This document shows, piece after piece, positions 44,122-52,636 of a DNA stretch of 64,000 nt. The translations under genes were made by a program, and so were the position numbers. The notes under the pieces are model-generated. The model worked only from the letters and a program-made list of their open reading frames with translations. It was not told where the DNA came from and made no database searches. The stretch's first letter is position 1; every line of letters begins with the position of its first letter. The stretch is from Corynebacterium jeikeium (GTDB lineage Bacteria; Actinomycetota; Actinomycetes; Mycobacteriales; Mycobacteriaceae), in NCBI RefSeq assembly GCF_000738175.1, contig NZ_JFCH01000061.1, forward strand, positions 1 to 64,000. The letters run 5' to 3'.

Positions 44122-45591
44122 ATGGGTGAGAACAACTCGGGGGACGGTCAGCGGATGCCCGGCGAACCGGACTTTTCTAACCGTGGCCAGAAGCCGGTGC
44201 GAGGGGGCGGCGAGCCGCTGGGTGGAGTTCGCCGAGACCACATGCCCTGGGACGCTCAGCAGCGGCAGACGCAGGAGCCGGTTACACAGGTAGGCCCGGC
44301 GGTGCAGCCTCAGCAACCTGCACCGCCGGCACAGCAGGCGACACCTCCGAGCTCACAGCCATTCCCGCAGCAACTAAGTCCACAGCACCCAGAGCCGCCG
44401 CAGGGGCTGACCCCGCCGCCGGGGTCGGGACAGGAGCCTTTCACGGACCCGTACCAGCCTCAGCTGAGCAGCCAGCCGCAGGAAAAGAAGCGCTGGTCCA
44501 CCCCGGCCGTTGCGGCGCTGCTACTGGCGGGCGCTGTTGTTGCTTCCGCCGTCACATATGTGGGCATGGACTCGATCAACGGCAACCAGGCCAGCAACAA
44601 CGCCACATCTTCCTTCGACAACTCCAACAATTCTGGCAAGGCCTCGCAGGATAGGAAGGCTTCCAACCCGGTAAAGCCGGGCAGCACGACCGACATTGCC
44701 AACAAGGTCCTGCCCTCTGTGGTTTCAATCCGAGTTATGACATCTCGGGGCGGGGAAGAAGGCTCTGGCTCAATTATTTCCTCCGACGGCTTGATCCTCA
44801 CGAACAACCACGTCGTCGCGGGTGCCGAGGACGGTCGCGCGAAGATGGAAGTTACTCTCAACGACGGCCGTACCCTCGAGGCAGATCTGGTTGCCGCCGA
44901 TAAGCCCACGGATATTGCAGTTATCAAGGCAAAGAACGTCACGGACCTGCAACCCATCGAGTTTGGAGACTCGGACATGGTGAATGTCGGCGAGGACGTG
45001 ATGGCGATCGGTTCCCCCCTGGGGCTGTCAGCCACGGTCACTACCGGCATTGTTTCAGCGAAAAACCGCCCCGTCCAGGCTTCTGGCGAGGACGGCGGAG
45101 AGGCCTCCCTCATCGATGCAATCCAGACTGACGCCTCCATTAATCCCGGTAACTCCGGTGGTGCCTTGGTGGACATGGAGGGCAAGCTCGTCGGCATTCC
45201 CTCCGTCATCGCCTCGACCGGTGGTAGGGAAGTGGCCGGTTCCATCGGCCTGGGCTTTGCCATCCCGATCAACCAGGCAGAGCGCATTTCCAAGCAGCTG
45301 ATCGATAACGGCAAGGCCGAGCACCCGATCATCGGTGCGAAGGTCGATACACGCTCTAACGAGAATGGCGCAGTTATCGCGGATGTGAACAAGGACAGCC
45401 CCGCGGACAAGGCAGGGCTGAAGAGAGGCGATCTTGTTACTCACGTGGATGATCGACGCGTCGATTCGGGCGTGGGGCTGATCGCAGCCATCCGTTCACA
45501 CGCTGTAGGCGACAAGGTCAAGCTAAAGGTCAAGGATGGCCCCGAAGGCGAGGAACGTGAGGTCGAGCTGACGCTCACCACCGCCGAGTAA
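44122..45591 (+). CDS. pepD: HtrA/PepD-type trypsin-like serine protease with PDZ domain
   Basis: A 489-residue envelope protease. A Pro/Gln-rich cytoplasmic N-terminus (about 1-120), one transmembrane helix (about 128-148), a Ser/Asn-rich linker, the protease domain with triad H230 (TNNHVV), D264 (PTDIAV) and S345 (NPGNSGGA), and a C-terminal PDZ domain (about 400-485, including DVNKDSPADKAGLKRGDLVT). It follows mprAB, whose mycobacterial homologue controls pepD. The ATG at 44122 has AAAGGGA upstream; an in-frame ATG 21 nt earlier does not. Confidence 0.93.
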   Translation: MGENNSGDGQRMPGEPDFSNRGQKPVRGGGEPLGGVRRDHMPWDAQQRQTQEPVTQVGPAVQPQQPAPPAQQATPPSSQPFPQQLSPQHPEPPQGLTPPPGSGQEPFTDPYQPQLSSQPQEKKRWSTPAVAALLLAGAVVASAVTYVGMDSINGNQASNNATSSFDNSNNSGKASQDRKASNPVKPGSTTDIANKVLPSVVSIRVMTSRGGEEGSGSIISSDGLILTNNHVVAGAEDGRAKMEVTLNDGRTLEADLVAADKPTDIAVIKAKNVTDLQPIEFGDSDMVNVGEDVMAIGSPLGLSATVTTGIVSAKNRPVQASGEDGGEASLIDAIQTDASINPGNSGGALVDMEGKLVGIPSVIASTGGREVAGSIGLGFAIPINQAERISKQLIDNGKAEHPIIGAKVDTRSNENGAVIADVNKDSPADKAGLKRGDLVTHVDDRRVDSGVGLIAAIRSHAVGDKVKLKVKDGPEGEEREVELTLTTAE

Positions 45592-45596
45592 ATCCC

Positions 45597-45640
45597 TATC
45601 CCGTTCGCCTGTACAGCCGAGGGTGAACGGGATATTTTAT
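45597..45640 (+). terminator. Terminator after pepD
   Basis: A 13-bp stem (TATCCCGTTCGCC with GGTGAACGGGATA, one wobble pair) leads into TTTTAT. It lies 36 nt before the moaB start. Confidence 0.75.
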
Positions 45641-45675
45641 TAGATACATCCTTTTATCGATTCAGGAGGAACGCC

Positions 45676-46329
45676 GTGCCAGCTCGGAAGGCTAAAGAAG
45701 GGTCTGCGGACATCAACGCGGACATCAGCGAAGTTATGGCCATGAGCTCCGTCGATCACGCGCAGGTGGACCGTCTGGCAGAGGAAATCCCGGAGCCGGA
45801 CGACGCACTGTTCCACTCTCTGGATGCCCAGGAGCGTAGCCGCGAACAGCTCAGCAACGAGCCGCCACTGCACGCCATGGTTGTGCTGGTCACCGACTTC
45901 CCGGAGGAAAAGGCCAAGAACGGTGAACTGGTTGCAGAGCTGCTGGCAGAGGAAGGCTTCCTCGTCGATGCCGTGCTCAACGTCGAGTCCCGCAAGTCCG
46001 CAATCCGCAAAGTGATCCAGACCGCTGTGGTCGGTGGTGCCGATCTCGTAGTCACGATCGGTGGCACTGGCACCGGCCCGCGCGATAAAACCCCAGAGGC
46101 TACTCGCGCTGAGCTGGATCGCAAGGTCCCGGGCATCGCTGAAGCCCTGCGCGCCTCCGGCTTGGCGGCTAATTCCCTGGACGCGGGCCTGTCTCGCGGC
46201 GTAGCCGGTATCTCCGGTTCGACTGTGGTGGTCAACATTGCCGGGTCCCGTGGTGCGATCCGTGATGGCATGGCCACTCTTGGACCTCTGGTTCGTCACG
46301 TTGTCGGCGATATGAATAACCGGGCTTAG
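45676..46329 (+). CDS. moaB: MoaB/Mog-family molybdopterin-binding protein
   Basis: A 217-residue protein. A 65-residue acidic N-terminal extension precedes a MoCF_biosynth domain with VLVTDFPEEKAKNGELVAELL and the MPT-binding GGTGTGPRDKTPEAT (about 135-150). Family members adenylylate molybdopterin; the mycobacterial MoaB2 equivalent sits at the same place after pepD. It may serve molybdenum cofactor synthesis or be a repurposed relative. GTG start with AGGAGGAACGCC upstream. Confidence 0.88.
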   Translation: MPARKAKEGSADINADISEVMAMSSVDHAQVDRLAEEIPEPDDALFHSLDAQERSREQLSNEPPLHAMVVLVTDFPEEKAKNGELVAELLAEEGFLVDAVLNVESRKSAIRKVIQTAVVGGADLVVTIGGTGTGPRDKTPEATRAELDRKVPGIAEALRASGLAANSLDAGLSRGVAGISGSTVVVNIAGSRGAIRDGMATLGPLVRHVVGDMNNRA

Positions 46330-46330
46330 C

Positions 46331-46567
46331 ATGAGTGCCGGCCACCCGCGTAAGGGCCAGCCGGACCGCCGCCGTCGCCGGTTCTACGGCAAGGTAGGCA
46401 AAGCCGGCCAGGCTGGGGGTTCGGGTTCTTCTTTTATTGACGCCATCGTCTCCGACAAAACAAAACCCCACTCAAGCCCTTCACGGGATGAGTGGGGTGA
46501 CGATCGCCCTTCCGCAGAGCAGGAGCGCCGCTTCCTAGAGGAACAGCGCCCGCCGCACTGGGGCTAG
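46331..46567 (+). CDS. Small corynebacterial protein of unknown function
   Basis: A 78-residue basic protein, starting directly after the moaB stop (1 nt gap). The N-terminus is Arg/Lys-rich (HPRKGQPDRRRRRFYGKVGK), the middle Gly/Ser-rich, and the C-terminus acidic (AEQERRFLEEQRPPHWG). I recognise no family; a similar small gene sits between mog and mscL in corynebacteria. An exact 9-bp inverted repeat (CCCCACTCA 46466-46474, TGAGTGGGG 46489-46497) lies inside the frame. Confidence 0.65.
   Translation: MSAGHPRKGQPDRRRRRFYGKVGKAGQAGGSGSSFIDAIVSDKTKPHSSPSRDEWGDDRPSAEQERRFLEEQRPPHWG
46431..46444 (+). repeat. Interspersed motif variant, CTTTTATTGACGCC
   Basis: The TGACGCC core is preceded by a longer pyrimidine run (TTCTTCTTTTAT); sense strand of the small gene at 46331, encoding FIDA. 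Confidence 0.5.
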
Positions 46568-46582
46568 CGGGGCTGGGGCACG

Positions 46583-47017
46583 TTAGTTTTCTGCGTGCTT
46601 GCCGGTCGGTTCTGCCTCGCCGCCACGCTGCTCCATCAGCAGGTCGCGGATCTCGGCCAGCAGCTCGGTCTCAGTAGCTGCGGCCTCTTCTGGCTCGATG
46701 CCCTTGCGGCGAGCGTTCATCTCAGCCAGCTTGTTCATCGGCATGATCATGATGAAGTAGATGACGGCAGCGATGATCAGGAAGTTGACGGCGGCGGTCA
46801 GGACAGCTCCGATGTCAACGAACGTAGCGTCGTTACCCTCGCGGAGGTGGAAGCCCAGGCCGAACTCGGGGGAGCCACCCACTGCGGCCAGGAGGGGCTC
46901 GACGATGCCGCTGGTGAAAGCGGTGACGATGGCGGTGAAGGCACCGCCGATGATGACGGCTACGGCAAGTTCCATGACGTTGCCGCGCATGATGAACTTC
47001 TTAAAACCTTCAAGCAT
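46583..47017 (-). CDS. mscL: Large-conductance mechanosensitive channel
   Basis: A 144-residue MscL. N-terminal amphipathic helix MLEGFKKFIMRGNVMELAVA, TM1 with the gate residues AVAVIIGGAFTAIVTAF, a periplasmic loop, TM2 (VNFLIIAAVIYFIMIMPMNKL) and a helical C-terminal bundle. It releases solutes on hypo-osmotic shock. Convergent with the small gene before it; the order moaB-x-mscL-5-FCL is conserved. Confidence 0.96.
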   Translation of the reverse strand: MLEGFKKFIMRGNVMELAVAVIIGGAFTAIVTAFTSGIVEPLLAAVGGSPEFGLGFHLREGNDATFVDIGAVLTAAVNFLIIAAVIYFIMIMPMNKLAEMNARRKGIEPEEAAATETELLAEIRDLLMEQRGGEAEPTGKHAEN

Positions 47018-47068
47018 TGTGCAAAAGACCTTTCTTGTCCGCGACCTAGCGCAGACTTTGCAAAGCGA

Positions 47069-47692
47069 CTAAAGAATGGGGAAGTATCCGAGATCGTTGA
47101 TCACAGCGTCTACGACCAGATCGTGGTCTTGGCAGGGAACCTCGCGGGTGAATTCTTCGTGGTCTACCACTGCCCATACCTTCACATGCGATGGGCGATT
47201 GGCAAGAGTTCGATCATAGAAGCCACCGCCCTGTCCGAGCCGTGTCCCATGATAATCAATCGATAGTGCAGGTGTCACTATTACATCTGCGCACGCTGGG
47301 AAAGTGTGAGTTGCATTACTATCCGAACTATTCGACTCAATTAATGGTTCCCCCACCGGTTCGAGGATTCCCCACGTGCCCGCGACGAGGTTTGGGTTGT
47401 CCGGCTGATATTCGATCCATTCAAGACTAGGGGCGTCACCACGAACAACGCGAGGGAGCACCACCCGCGCTCCGGTACGCGCCAGGACATCAGGAAGATC
47501 AGCACCACCCGGCTCATTGGAGAGGGGGACATAGGCGCCGATGGTGGAAGGCGTGCTGGGGAGTTCTGCGAGAGCGTCCAATAGGTGAGTCTGAATGCTT
47601 CGGTCGCGTAAAGAACGCTCGTCGACGCGGCCGGCGCGGGCAGCTCGCACTCGGGAGCGGGCTCGCTTCTTCAAGTCAGCGGGGGTGGTCAT
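47069..47692 (-). CDS. 5-formyltetrahydrofolate cyclo-ligase
   Basis: A 207-residue enzyme converting 5-formyl-THF to 5,10-methenyl-THF. Features: N-terminal KKRARSRVRAAR, PSTIGAYVPLSNEPGG, and the substrate/ATP loop RLGQGGGFYDRTL (about 160-172). On the minus strand before its ATG a TATGCT hexamer ends 8 nt upstream, so the transcript may be leaderless. A degenerate TGACGCC motif lies inside. Divergent from galU. Confidence 0.93.
   Translation of the reverse strand: MTTPADLKKRARSRVRAARAGRVDERSLRDRSIQTHLLDALAELPSTPSTIGAYVPLSNEPGGADLPDVLARTGARVVLPRVVRGDAPSLEWIEYQPDNPNLVAGTWGILEPVGEPLIESNSSDSNATHTFPACADVIVTPALSIDYHGTRLGQGGGFYDRTLANRPSHVKVWAVVDHEEFTREVPCQDHDLVVDAVINDLGYFPIL
47432..47445 (-). 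repeat. Degenerate motif copy, TTCGTGGTGACGCC
   Basis: 11/12 match (G for T at position 4), on the sense strand of the 5-FCL gene; close to the copy at 31551. Confidence 0.4.
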
Positions 47693-47766
47693 CGCCTAAA
47701 AGCATACTGCAGAAGAAAACTCTCGTTAAGTGGTGTGTAGAGCACGAAACCCGGAGCTTAAAGCGC

Positions 47767-47772
47767 TACTAT
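47767..47772 (+). promoter_or_regulatory. -10 hexamer TACTAT of galU
   Basis: Lies 6 nt before the galU ATG; no Shine-Dalgarno sequence fits in the gap, so a leaderless mRNA is predicted. Confidence 0.5.
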
Positions 47773-47778
47773 TCCGGC

Positions 47779-48696
47779 ATGACTTCTAGCCCTACGATCT
47801 CCACGTCCGAGCAAGCCGCACTGCGTACCGTCGTGGTTCCGGCTGCCGGGCTTGGAACCCGCTTTCTGCCCGCCACCAAAACCGTTCCCAAGGAACTGCT
47901 GCCCGTCGTGGACACTCCCGGGATCGAACTGATTGCAAAGGAAGCCGCCGATGCGGGAGCGAACCGCATGGCGATCGTGACGGCTCCGAAAAAAGGCGGG
48001 GTGCTCGGCCACTTTGATACCGACGAAGAACTGGAGCGCACGCTAGAGCAGCGCAACAAGACCGACCAGCTGAACAAGGTGCGCGCCACCGATGGGCTGA
48101 TCGACGTAGTGGCTGTCGAGCAAGAAAAGCCACTCGGACTGGGGCACGCCATCGGTCTGGCCGAAGATGCGCTGGATGACGACGAGGATTGCTTTGCCGT
48201 CATGCTGCCAGATGACCTGGTGTTGCCGATGGGCGTGATGGAGAAGATGCTGGCCGTGCGCAAGCAGTACGGTGGATCCGTATTGTGTGCCTTCGAAGTG
48301 CCACGCGAGGAGACAAGCAACTACGGAGTCTTCGAGATCGACGAGGCGGACCACGCCGACGTGAAGATCGTGAAGGGCATGGTGGAAAAGCCGGCCGTCG
48401 AAGATGCTCCGTCCAATTTTGTGGCCACCGGGCGCTACCTGCTGGATCGACAGGTATTCGATGCTCTGCGCCACACGAAGCCGGGCAAGGGCGGGGAAAT
48501 CCAGATCACCGACGCCATTGAGCTGATGATTACCGAGGGCCACCCTGTGCACATCATCGTCCACCACGGCCTGCGCCATGACCTAGGCAACCCGGGTGGG
48601 TACATTCGAGCTTGTGTCGATTTCGCGCTTCAGAATGAGACATATGGCCCCAGCCTGAAGACCTGGCTGCGGGAGCGCCTGAACCAGGAAAACTAG
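47779..48696 (+). CDS. galU: UTP-glucose-1-phosphate uridylyltransferase
   Basis: A 305-residue nucleotidyltransferase making UDP-glucose for envelope polysaccharides and trehalose/glycogen metabolism. The nucleotide loop is VVPAAGLGTRFLPATKTVPKE (about 20-40), with catalytic residues in DDLVLP and in VEKPAVEDAPSNF. Length and motifs are standard. moeA follows 11 nt after its stop and rimJ and glpR continue the strand, as in mycobacteria. Confidence 0.96.
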   Translation: MTSSPTISTSEQAALRTVVVPAAGLGTRFLPATKTVPKELLPVVDTPGIELIAKEAADAGANRMAIVTAPKKGGVLGHFDTDEELERTLEQRNKTDQLNKVRATDGLIDVVAVEQEKPLGLGHAIGLAEDALDDDEDCFAVMLPDDLVLPMGVMEKMLAVRKQYGGSVLCAFEVPREETSNYGVFEIDEADHADVKIVKGMVEKPAVEDAPSNFVATGRYLLDRQVFDALRHTKPGKGGEIQITDAIELMITEGHPVHIIVHHGLRHDLGNPGGYIRACVDFALQNETYGPSLKTWLRERLNQEN

Positions 48697-48707
48697 GGGC
48701 AACAAAC

Positions 48708-50009
48708 ATGCGATCGGTCGAAGAACAACTGGCAATCATCACCTCTGCGGCGGTGACCCCCGAGCCAGTGCGCATCGCCATCACCGAGACCCTGGGGCTG
48801 CGCTGCGCCGAAAGGGTCGAGGGCGCCGAACCGTTGCCCGGATTCGACCAGGCCGCCATCGATGGCTATGCCGTACGCAGCGTGGATATCCGCCAAGCTC
48901 TGGCGGCCACCCGGGGCGGTGACCCCGACCGAGGTCCGGAGGATGCCGCGGCCGCGGAGAACACCGGCGGTGTGAAGGAAACCCTGCCGATCGTCGGCGA
49001 CGTAACCGCCGGCTCCCTGCGCCCGATTCGTTTGCAGCCGCGCCAGGCAGTGCGGGTGGAAATGGGCGCACCGCTGCCCACCTTGGCGGATTCAGTACTC
49101 CCGCTGGACTGGGTGGAAAAAGAAGGCCGCAAGATCCGCCCACTGGAGGCCATCGCCTCCGGCGAGTTTGTGCACCGGAAGGGCTCCGACGTGCAGCCCG
49201 GCGACGTGGTTGTGGAAGAAGGCGCCGTTATTGGCGCAGCTCAGGTGGGTCTGCTGGCTGCCGTGGGGCGTTCCAAGGTTCTGGTTTATCCGCGCCCGCG
49301 CCTGTCTGTGCTGTCTTTCGGCCGCGAATTGCTAGACATCGACCGCGATCCGGCGGTGGGGCAGGTGTACGACGTGAACTCCTACGCCCTGGCCGCTGCC
49401 GCCCGCGAGGCCGGCGCGGACGTGCACCGCGTGGGCATCCTCAGCGGCGAGCCACGCAAGATGCGCGAAGTGCTGGAAAGCCAGCTGTTGCGCTCCGAGG
49501 TCGTGGTGATCTCCGGCGCGGTGGGTGGCGCGGCCAGCGACGAGCTGCGGGAAATCCTCTCCGAGATGGGGGAGATGGACATCCAGCGCATCGCCATGCA
49601 CCCGGGTTCAGTCATGGGCTTTGGCACGCTGGGGCAGGACAAAGTACCGACCTTCCTACTTCCCGCCAACCCCTCTGCCGCCCTTGTGTCCTTTGAAGTC
49701 ATGGTGCGCCCGCTGGTGCAGCTGATCCGTGGCCGCCGTCAGGCCACCCGCCGTGTGGTTCCTGCCCGCACGATCGCCGGCATCGCCTCGGCTCCTGGCC
49801 GCCGAGGCTTTATCCGCGGCCAGTTGATGCGCGACCGGGAGACCCGCGAGTTCCTGGTGGATCCCCTCGGAGCGGTGAATGGTGGCGAGCCGACTCACCT
49901 GCTGGGCAGCCACGGACAGGCCAACTGCCTGATCGTGGTCCCGTCGGACGTGACGGACGTGGCGCCGGGGCAGGAAGTGGACGTGTTGTTCCTCAACAAC
50001 AAGGATTAG
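48708..50009 (+). CDS. glp: MoeA/gephyrin-family protein (molybdopterin molybdotransferase or Glp)
   Basis: A 433-residue protein with the four MoeA domains: N-terminal PGFDQAAIDGYAVRS, IRLQPRQAVRVEMGAPLPTLAD, an MPT-binding-like domain (about 195-340: LSVLSFGRELLDI, VYDVNSYALAAAAREAGADV) and a C-terminal domain. The MPT loop of true MoeA (GGxS...GxxD) is altered here (VVISGAVGGAASDELREIL). Its place two genes before glpR matches Glp, a gephyrin-like corynebacterial protein that binds FtsZ. Enzyme and divisome roles cannot be separated from sequence. Confidence 0.85.
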   Translation: MRSVEEQLAIITSAAVTPEPVRIAITETLGLRCAERVEGAEPLPGFDQAAIDGYAVRSVDIRQALAATRGGDPDRGPEDAAAAENTGGVKETLPIVGDVTAGSLRPIRLQPRQAVRVEMGAPLPTLADSVLPLDWVEKEGRKIRPLEAIASGEFVHRKGSDVQPGDVVVEEGAVIGAAQVGLLAAVGRSKVLVYPRPRLSVLSFGRELLDIDRDPAVGQVYDVNSYALAAAAREAGADVHRVGILSGEPRKMREVLESQLLRSEVVVISGAVGGAASDELREILSEMGEMDIQRIAMHPGSVMGFGTLGQDKVPTFLLPANPSAALVSFEVMVRPLVQLIRGRRQATRRVVPARTIAGIASAPGRRGFIRGQLMRDRETREFLVDPLGAVNGGEPTHLLGSHGQANCLIVVPSDVTDVAPGQEVDVLFLNNKD

Positions 50010-50016
50010 CCCGCTC

Positions 50017-50730
50017 GTGCTTCACCGACTGCGCGCCGCCTTCGCCCCTGCTGCGGTGCCCGAAGAGCACACCCGGACCGTTCTGAGCCGTGGGCATATG
50101 TACGGAAAACTTAATGACGCCTCCGCGGCCGCCTTGCCGGTAAGTTTGCGTCCCGTGCGCGCCACCGACGGGGCGCAGTGGAGCGCCGCGCGGATCGAAG
50201 ACCAGAAGCTACTGCAACCCTTCGAACCGACGGTGCCGGGAGACTGGGCTGCAGCGCACAGCCCGCAGGCCTGGCGGCAGACCTTCCACAACTTGCAGGT
50301 CCTGTCCGCCGACCGCCTGTTGGTGCCGATGGTCATCGACATCGATGGGAAGTTCGCGGGCCAACTGACGCTAGGCAATATCCAATACGGAACAGTCTCC
50401 AGTGCCTGGATCGGGTACTGGGTTCACTCGCGGTTCCAAGGCCGCGGCGTGGCTACTGCGGCGGTAGCGCTGGGTGTGGACTTGGGGATGCAGGTAGTGG
50501 GGCTGCATAGGATAGAGGCTACGGTCATGCCGGAGAACGTGGCGTCCAGAAAAGTGCTAGAGAAAACTGGCTTCCGTATCGAAGGGCAGCTACAGCGAAA
50601 CCTGCATATCAATGGCGAATGGCGGGACCATCTACTGGTGGGGCAAACGCAGGAAGAAACGGCGCCGGACGGGGTGGTGCGCAGGCTGGTAAACCGCGGA
50701 ATCTTGGGGCTGGCTGTGAACCGAAACTAG
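50017..50730 (+). CDS. rimJ: GNAT acetyltransferase, RimJ type
   Basis: A 237-residue N-acetyltransferase. The GNAT core (about 45-215) has the acetyl-CoA loop WVHSRFQGRGVATAAVALGV, then IEATVMPENVASRKVLEKTG and the C-terminal GEWRDHLLVG. RimJ acetylates S5 in enterobacteria; the actinobacterial substrate is not known. I kept the GTG at 50017 (AAGGA upstream); an ATG at 50098 is an alternative that loses 27 residues of unknown use and would place the motif copy at 50108 right at the start. Confidence 0.88.
   Translation: MLHRLRAAFAPAAVPEEHTRTVLSRGHMYGKLNDASAAALPVSLRPVRATDGAQWSAARIEDQKLLQPFEPTVPGDWAAAHSPQAWRQTFHNLQVLSADRLLVPMVIDIDGKFAGQLTLGNIQYGTVSSAWIGYWVHSRFQGRGVATAAVALGVDLGMQVVGLHRIEATVMPENVASRKVLEKTGFRIEGQLQRNLHINGEWRDHLLVGQTQEETAPDGVVRRLVNRGILGLAVNRN
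50108..50121 (+). repeat. Degenerate motif copy, AACTTAATGACGCC
   Basis: 10/12 match, sense strand near the start of rimJ; encodes LNDA. Confidence 0.35.
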
Positions 50731-50839
50731 CCTCGGCGTGGCGAGCGCATAGATAGGGGTTGCGCGGGTAGCGTGGCAAGCACTTGACCACTCACGCTGC
50801 CCGCATAAACTTCCCAAACTTCGAGGAGAACTGATACAC

Positions 50840-52162
50840 GTGTCCGGCTCCCTTTTGCTCATTGCCGCCGTCTGGTTGGTGCTGCTCGCGCCGCTTCTGC
50901 TGCGCAACCAGAAACCCGTGCGACGGACTGCCCAGGCGCTGAGCGAAACCCGCGTGTTGCACCGAGGAGGCAGCACGCTGAAGGCGAAACGCAAGCTCAA
51001 GCCGGCCGAAGGGCTCTACATGTCCTCCGATGACGAGGAGCTGGAGCTGGTCGACGCAGAGCCGGAGTATGTCCTGCTAGAAGACGAAGATTCCACAGCC
51101 GGCGCGACGTCGGATAAGCCGCGTGGACTGCGGGCGCTGATGACCACGAAGGGCAGCGAGCGGAGCGAGGACGCTGAGGTGGTAGACGGCGAGGTAGTGG
51201 ACGCCGAAGCGGCAGACGCCGAGGCGAAGATCTCTGAGGCAACGTCCACTGAAGCGACCGAGCAGGCGGCCGCGACCACTGACGACGCTGACGCAGCCGA
51301 TGAGGGCTCCGAGAAGGTCGTGGCAGCAGCATCGACGAGCAGTGCAGTGCGCTACACCGCTCAGGATGAGATGGATACCGGCGAGTTCTCCCCGATCAAG
51401 AAGGCGGAGATGAGTGCTGAGGCCACTGAGTCTTCTGAGTCTTCTGATTCCGAGGAATCCACGGAGCGCGCAGAGCAGAACGAAAAGCAAAGCGCCCGCC
51501 AAGCCGCATACGCCGCAGTCCCGACTGAGTACGTGCGCGGTGGGGATGTGAAGGCGTCACCAGATTTGGTAGACCACATCGACGCACCTCCGGCGGACAA
51601 GAGCCTGGACATCCTCGAGGAGTCCGACGAGCTGAGCGAGGCCGATCTGAAGTACCTGGCCGCCCGTCGCGGCCGCGGCGTGTACGACCCAGTGGCCTCC
51701 GCGCGCCTGGCCCGCGAGCGCCAGAACCGCCGCAAGAAGGTGCTGCTGGTGCTGCTGGCACTGTGCGCCCTGACCTTCGGCGCCAGCCTGGCTCTGGGCA
51801 GCGGCGTGTGGCTGACCTTCGTGGCCATGGTTGCCTTCACTGCTTTCTACCTGGTGATGCTCCGCCGCCAGGCCATCGAGGAGCGCGAGCTGCGCCACCG
51901 CCGGCTGGTGCGTATGCGCCGCGCCCGCCTGGGTGTTCGCAACACGGAGGATGACGAGCTGGGCGTGCCGGATCGCCTGATCCGCCCGGGCGCCGTGATC
52001 CTGGAGACCGACGAAGACGACCCGGCCTTCAGCAACCTGGAGTATGCCGACGGCAGCGACTTCTTCGACCTTCCGGGTGGGGGTACAGACACAAACGGAC
52101 CATCCGCTTCCGGCTCGGACGAGGAATACATCGATCCGCGCTCCGGCATCCGCGCGGTCTAG
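50840..52162 (+). CDS. glpR: GlpR-like membrane protein (divisome/Glp receptor)
   Basis: A 440-residue protein. One N-terminal transmembrane helix (LLLIAAVWLVLLAPLLL, about 4-21), a long acidic, low-complexity cytoplasmic region rich in Ala/Glu/Ser/Thr/Asp (about 60-260), a helical DLKYLAARRGRGVYDP segment, then two transmembrane helices (about 296-336) and an Arg-rich plus acidic C-terminal tail. Position after moeA/glp-rimJ and layout match GlpR, reported as the membrane receptor of Glp in C. glutamicum. GTG start with GAGGAGAA upstream. Confidence 0.82.
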   Translation: MSGSLLLIAAVWLVLLAPLLLRNQKPVRRTAQALSETRVLHRGGSTLKAKRKLKPAEGLYMSSDDEELELVDAEPEYVLLEDEDSTAGATSDKPRGLRALMTTKGSERSEDAEVVDGEVVDAEAADAEAKISEATSTEATEQAAATTDDADAADEGSEKVVAAASTSSAVRYTAQDEMDTGEFSPIKKAEMSAEATESSESSDSEESTERAEQNEKQSARQAAYAAVPTEYVRGGDVKASPDLVDHIDAPPADKSLDILEESDELSEADLKYLAARRGRGVYDPVASARLARERQNRRKKVLLVLLALCALTFGASLALGSGVWLTFVAMVAFTAFYLVMLRRQAIEERELRHRRLVRMRRARLGVRNTEDDELGVPDRLIRPGAVILETDEDDPAFSNLEYADGSDFFDLPGGGTDTNGPSASGSDEEYIDPRSGIRAV

Positions 52163-52177
52163 GGGTAAACCTTCCGC

Positions 52178-52600
52178 ATGCTGAACCACCCTGCAGCGCG
52201 TGACGCGGGTTTGCTGCTACTGCGCCTTGTCACCGGCGTGATCTTCATTGCCCACGGCTGGAAGAAGGTCTTTATCGACGGCATGAGCGGAGTAACCGGC
52301 ACCATCGCCACCTTCGACCGTCTGCACATTCCGCAGCCGAAAGTCAGCGCCTGGGCGGCCGCCAGCTTCGAGATGCTCGGCGGCGCAATGCTCATCGTTG
52401 GTTTGCTGACCACGGCAGTCGCCGGACTATTCGCCATTTACAGCGCACTGGTGTTGTACTTCGTGCACTGGTCTAACGGTTTCTTCGTCGCCGATGGGGG
52501 CATGGAGTTTGTGATGCTCCTGGTCGTCTCGCTTATGATGATTGTTGTTTTCGGCGCGGGACGCGCGAGCCTGGATAGGGCACTGTCGCGCTTCGGCTGA
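52178..52600 (+). CDS. DoxX-family membrane protein
   Basis: A 140-residue protein with four transmembrane helices and the DoxX signature LLRLVTGVIFIAHGWKKVF, then the SFEMLGGAMLIVGLLTTAVAG segment. DoxX proteins take part in redox or thiol homeostasis in mycobacteria; the function here is not established. It starts 15 nt after the glpR stop and is likely cotranscribed. Confidence 0.9.
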   Translation: MLNHPAARDAGLLLLRLVTGVIFIAHGWKKVFIDGMSGVTGTIATFDRLHIPQPKVSAWAAASFEMLGGAMLIVGLLTTAVAGLFAIYSALVLYFVHWSNGFFVADGGMEFVMLLVVSLMMIVVFGAGRASLDRALSRFG

Positions 52601-52636
52601 AGTTAAGTCAAGCACGTAAGAGGCGGGATTAAGAGC

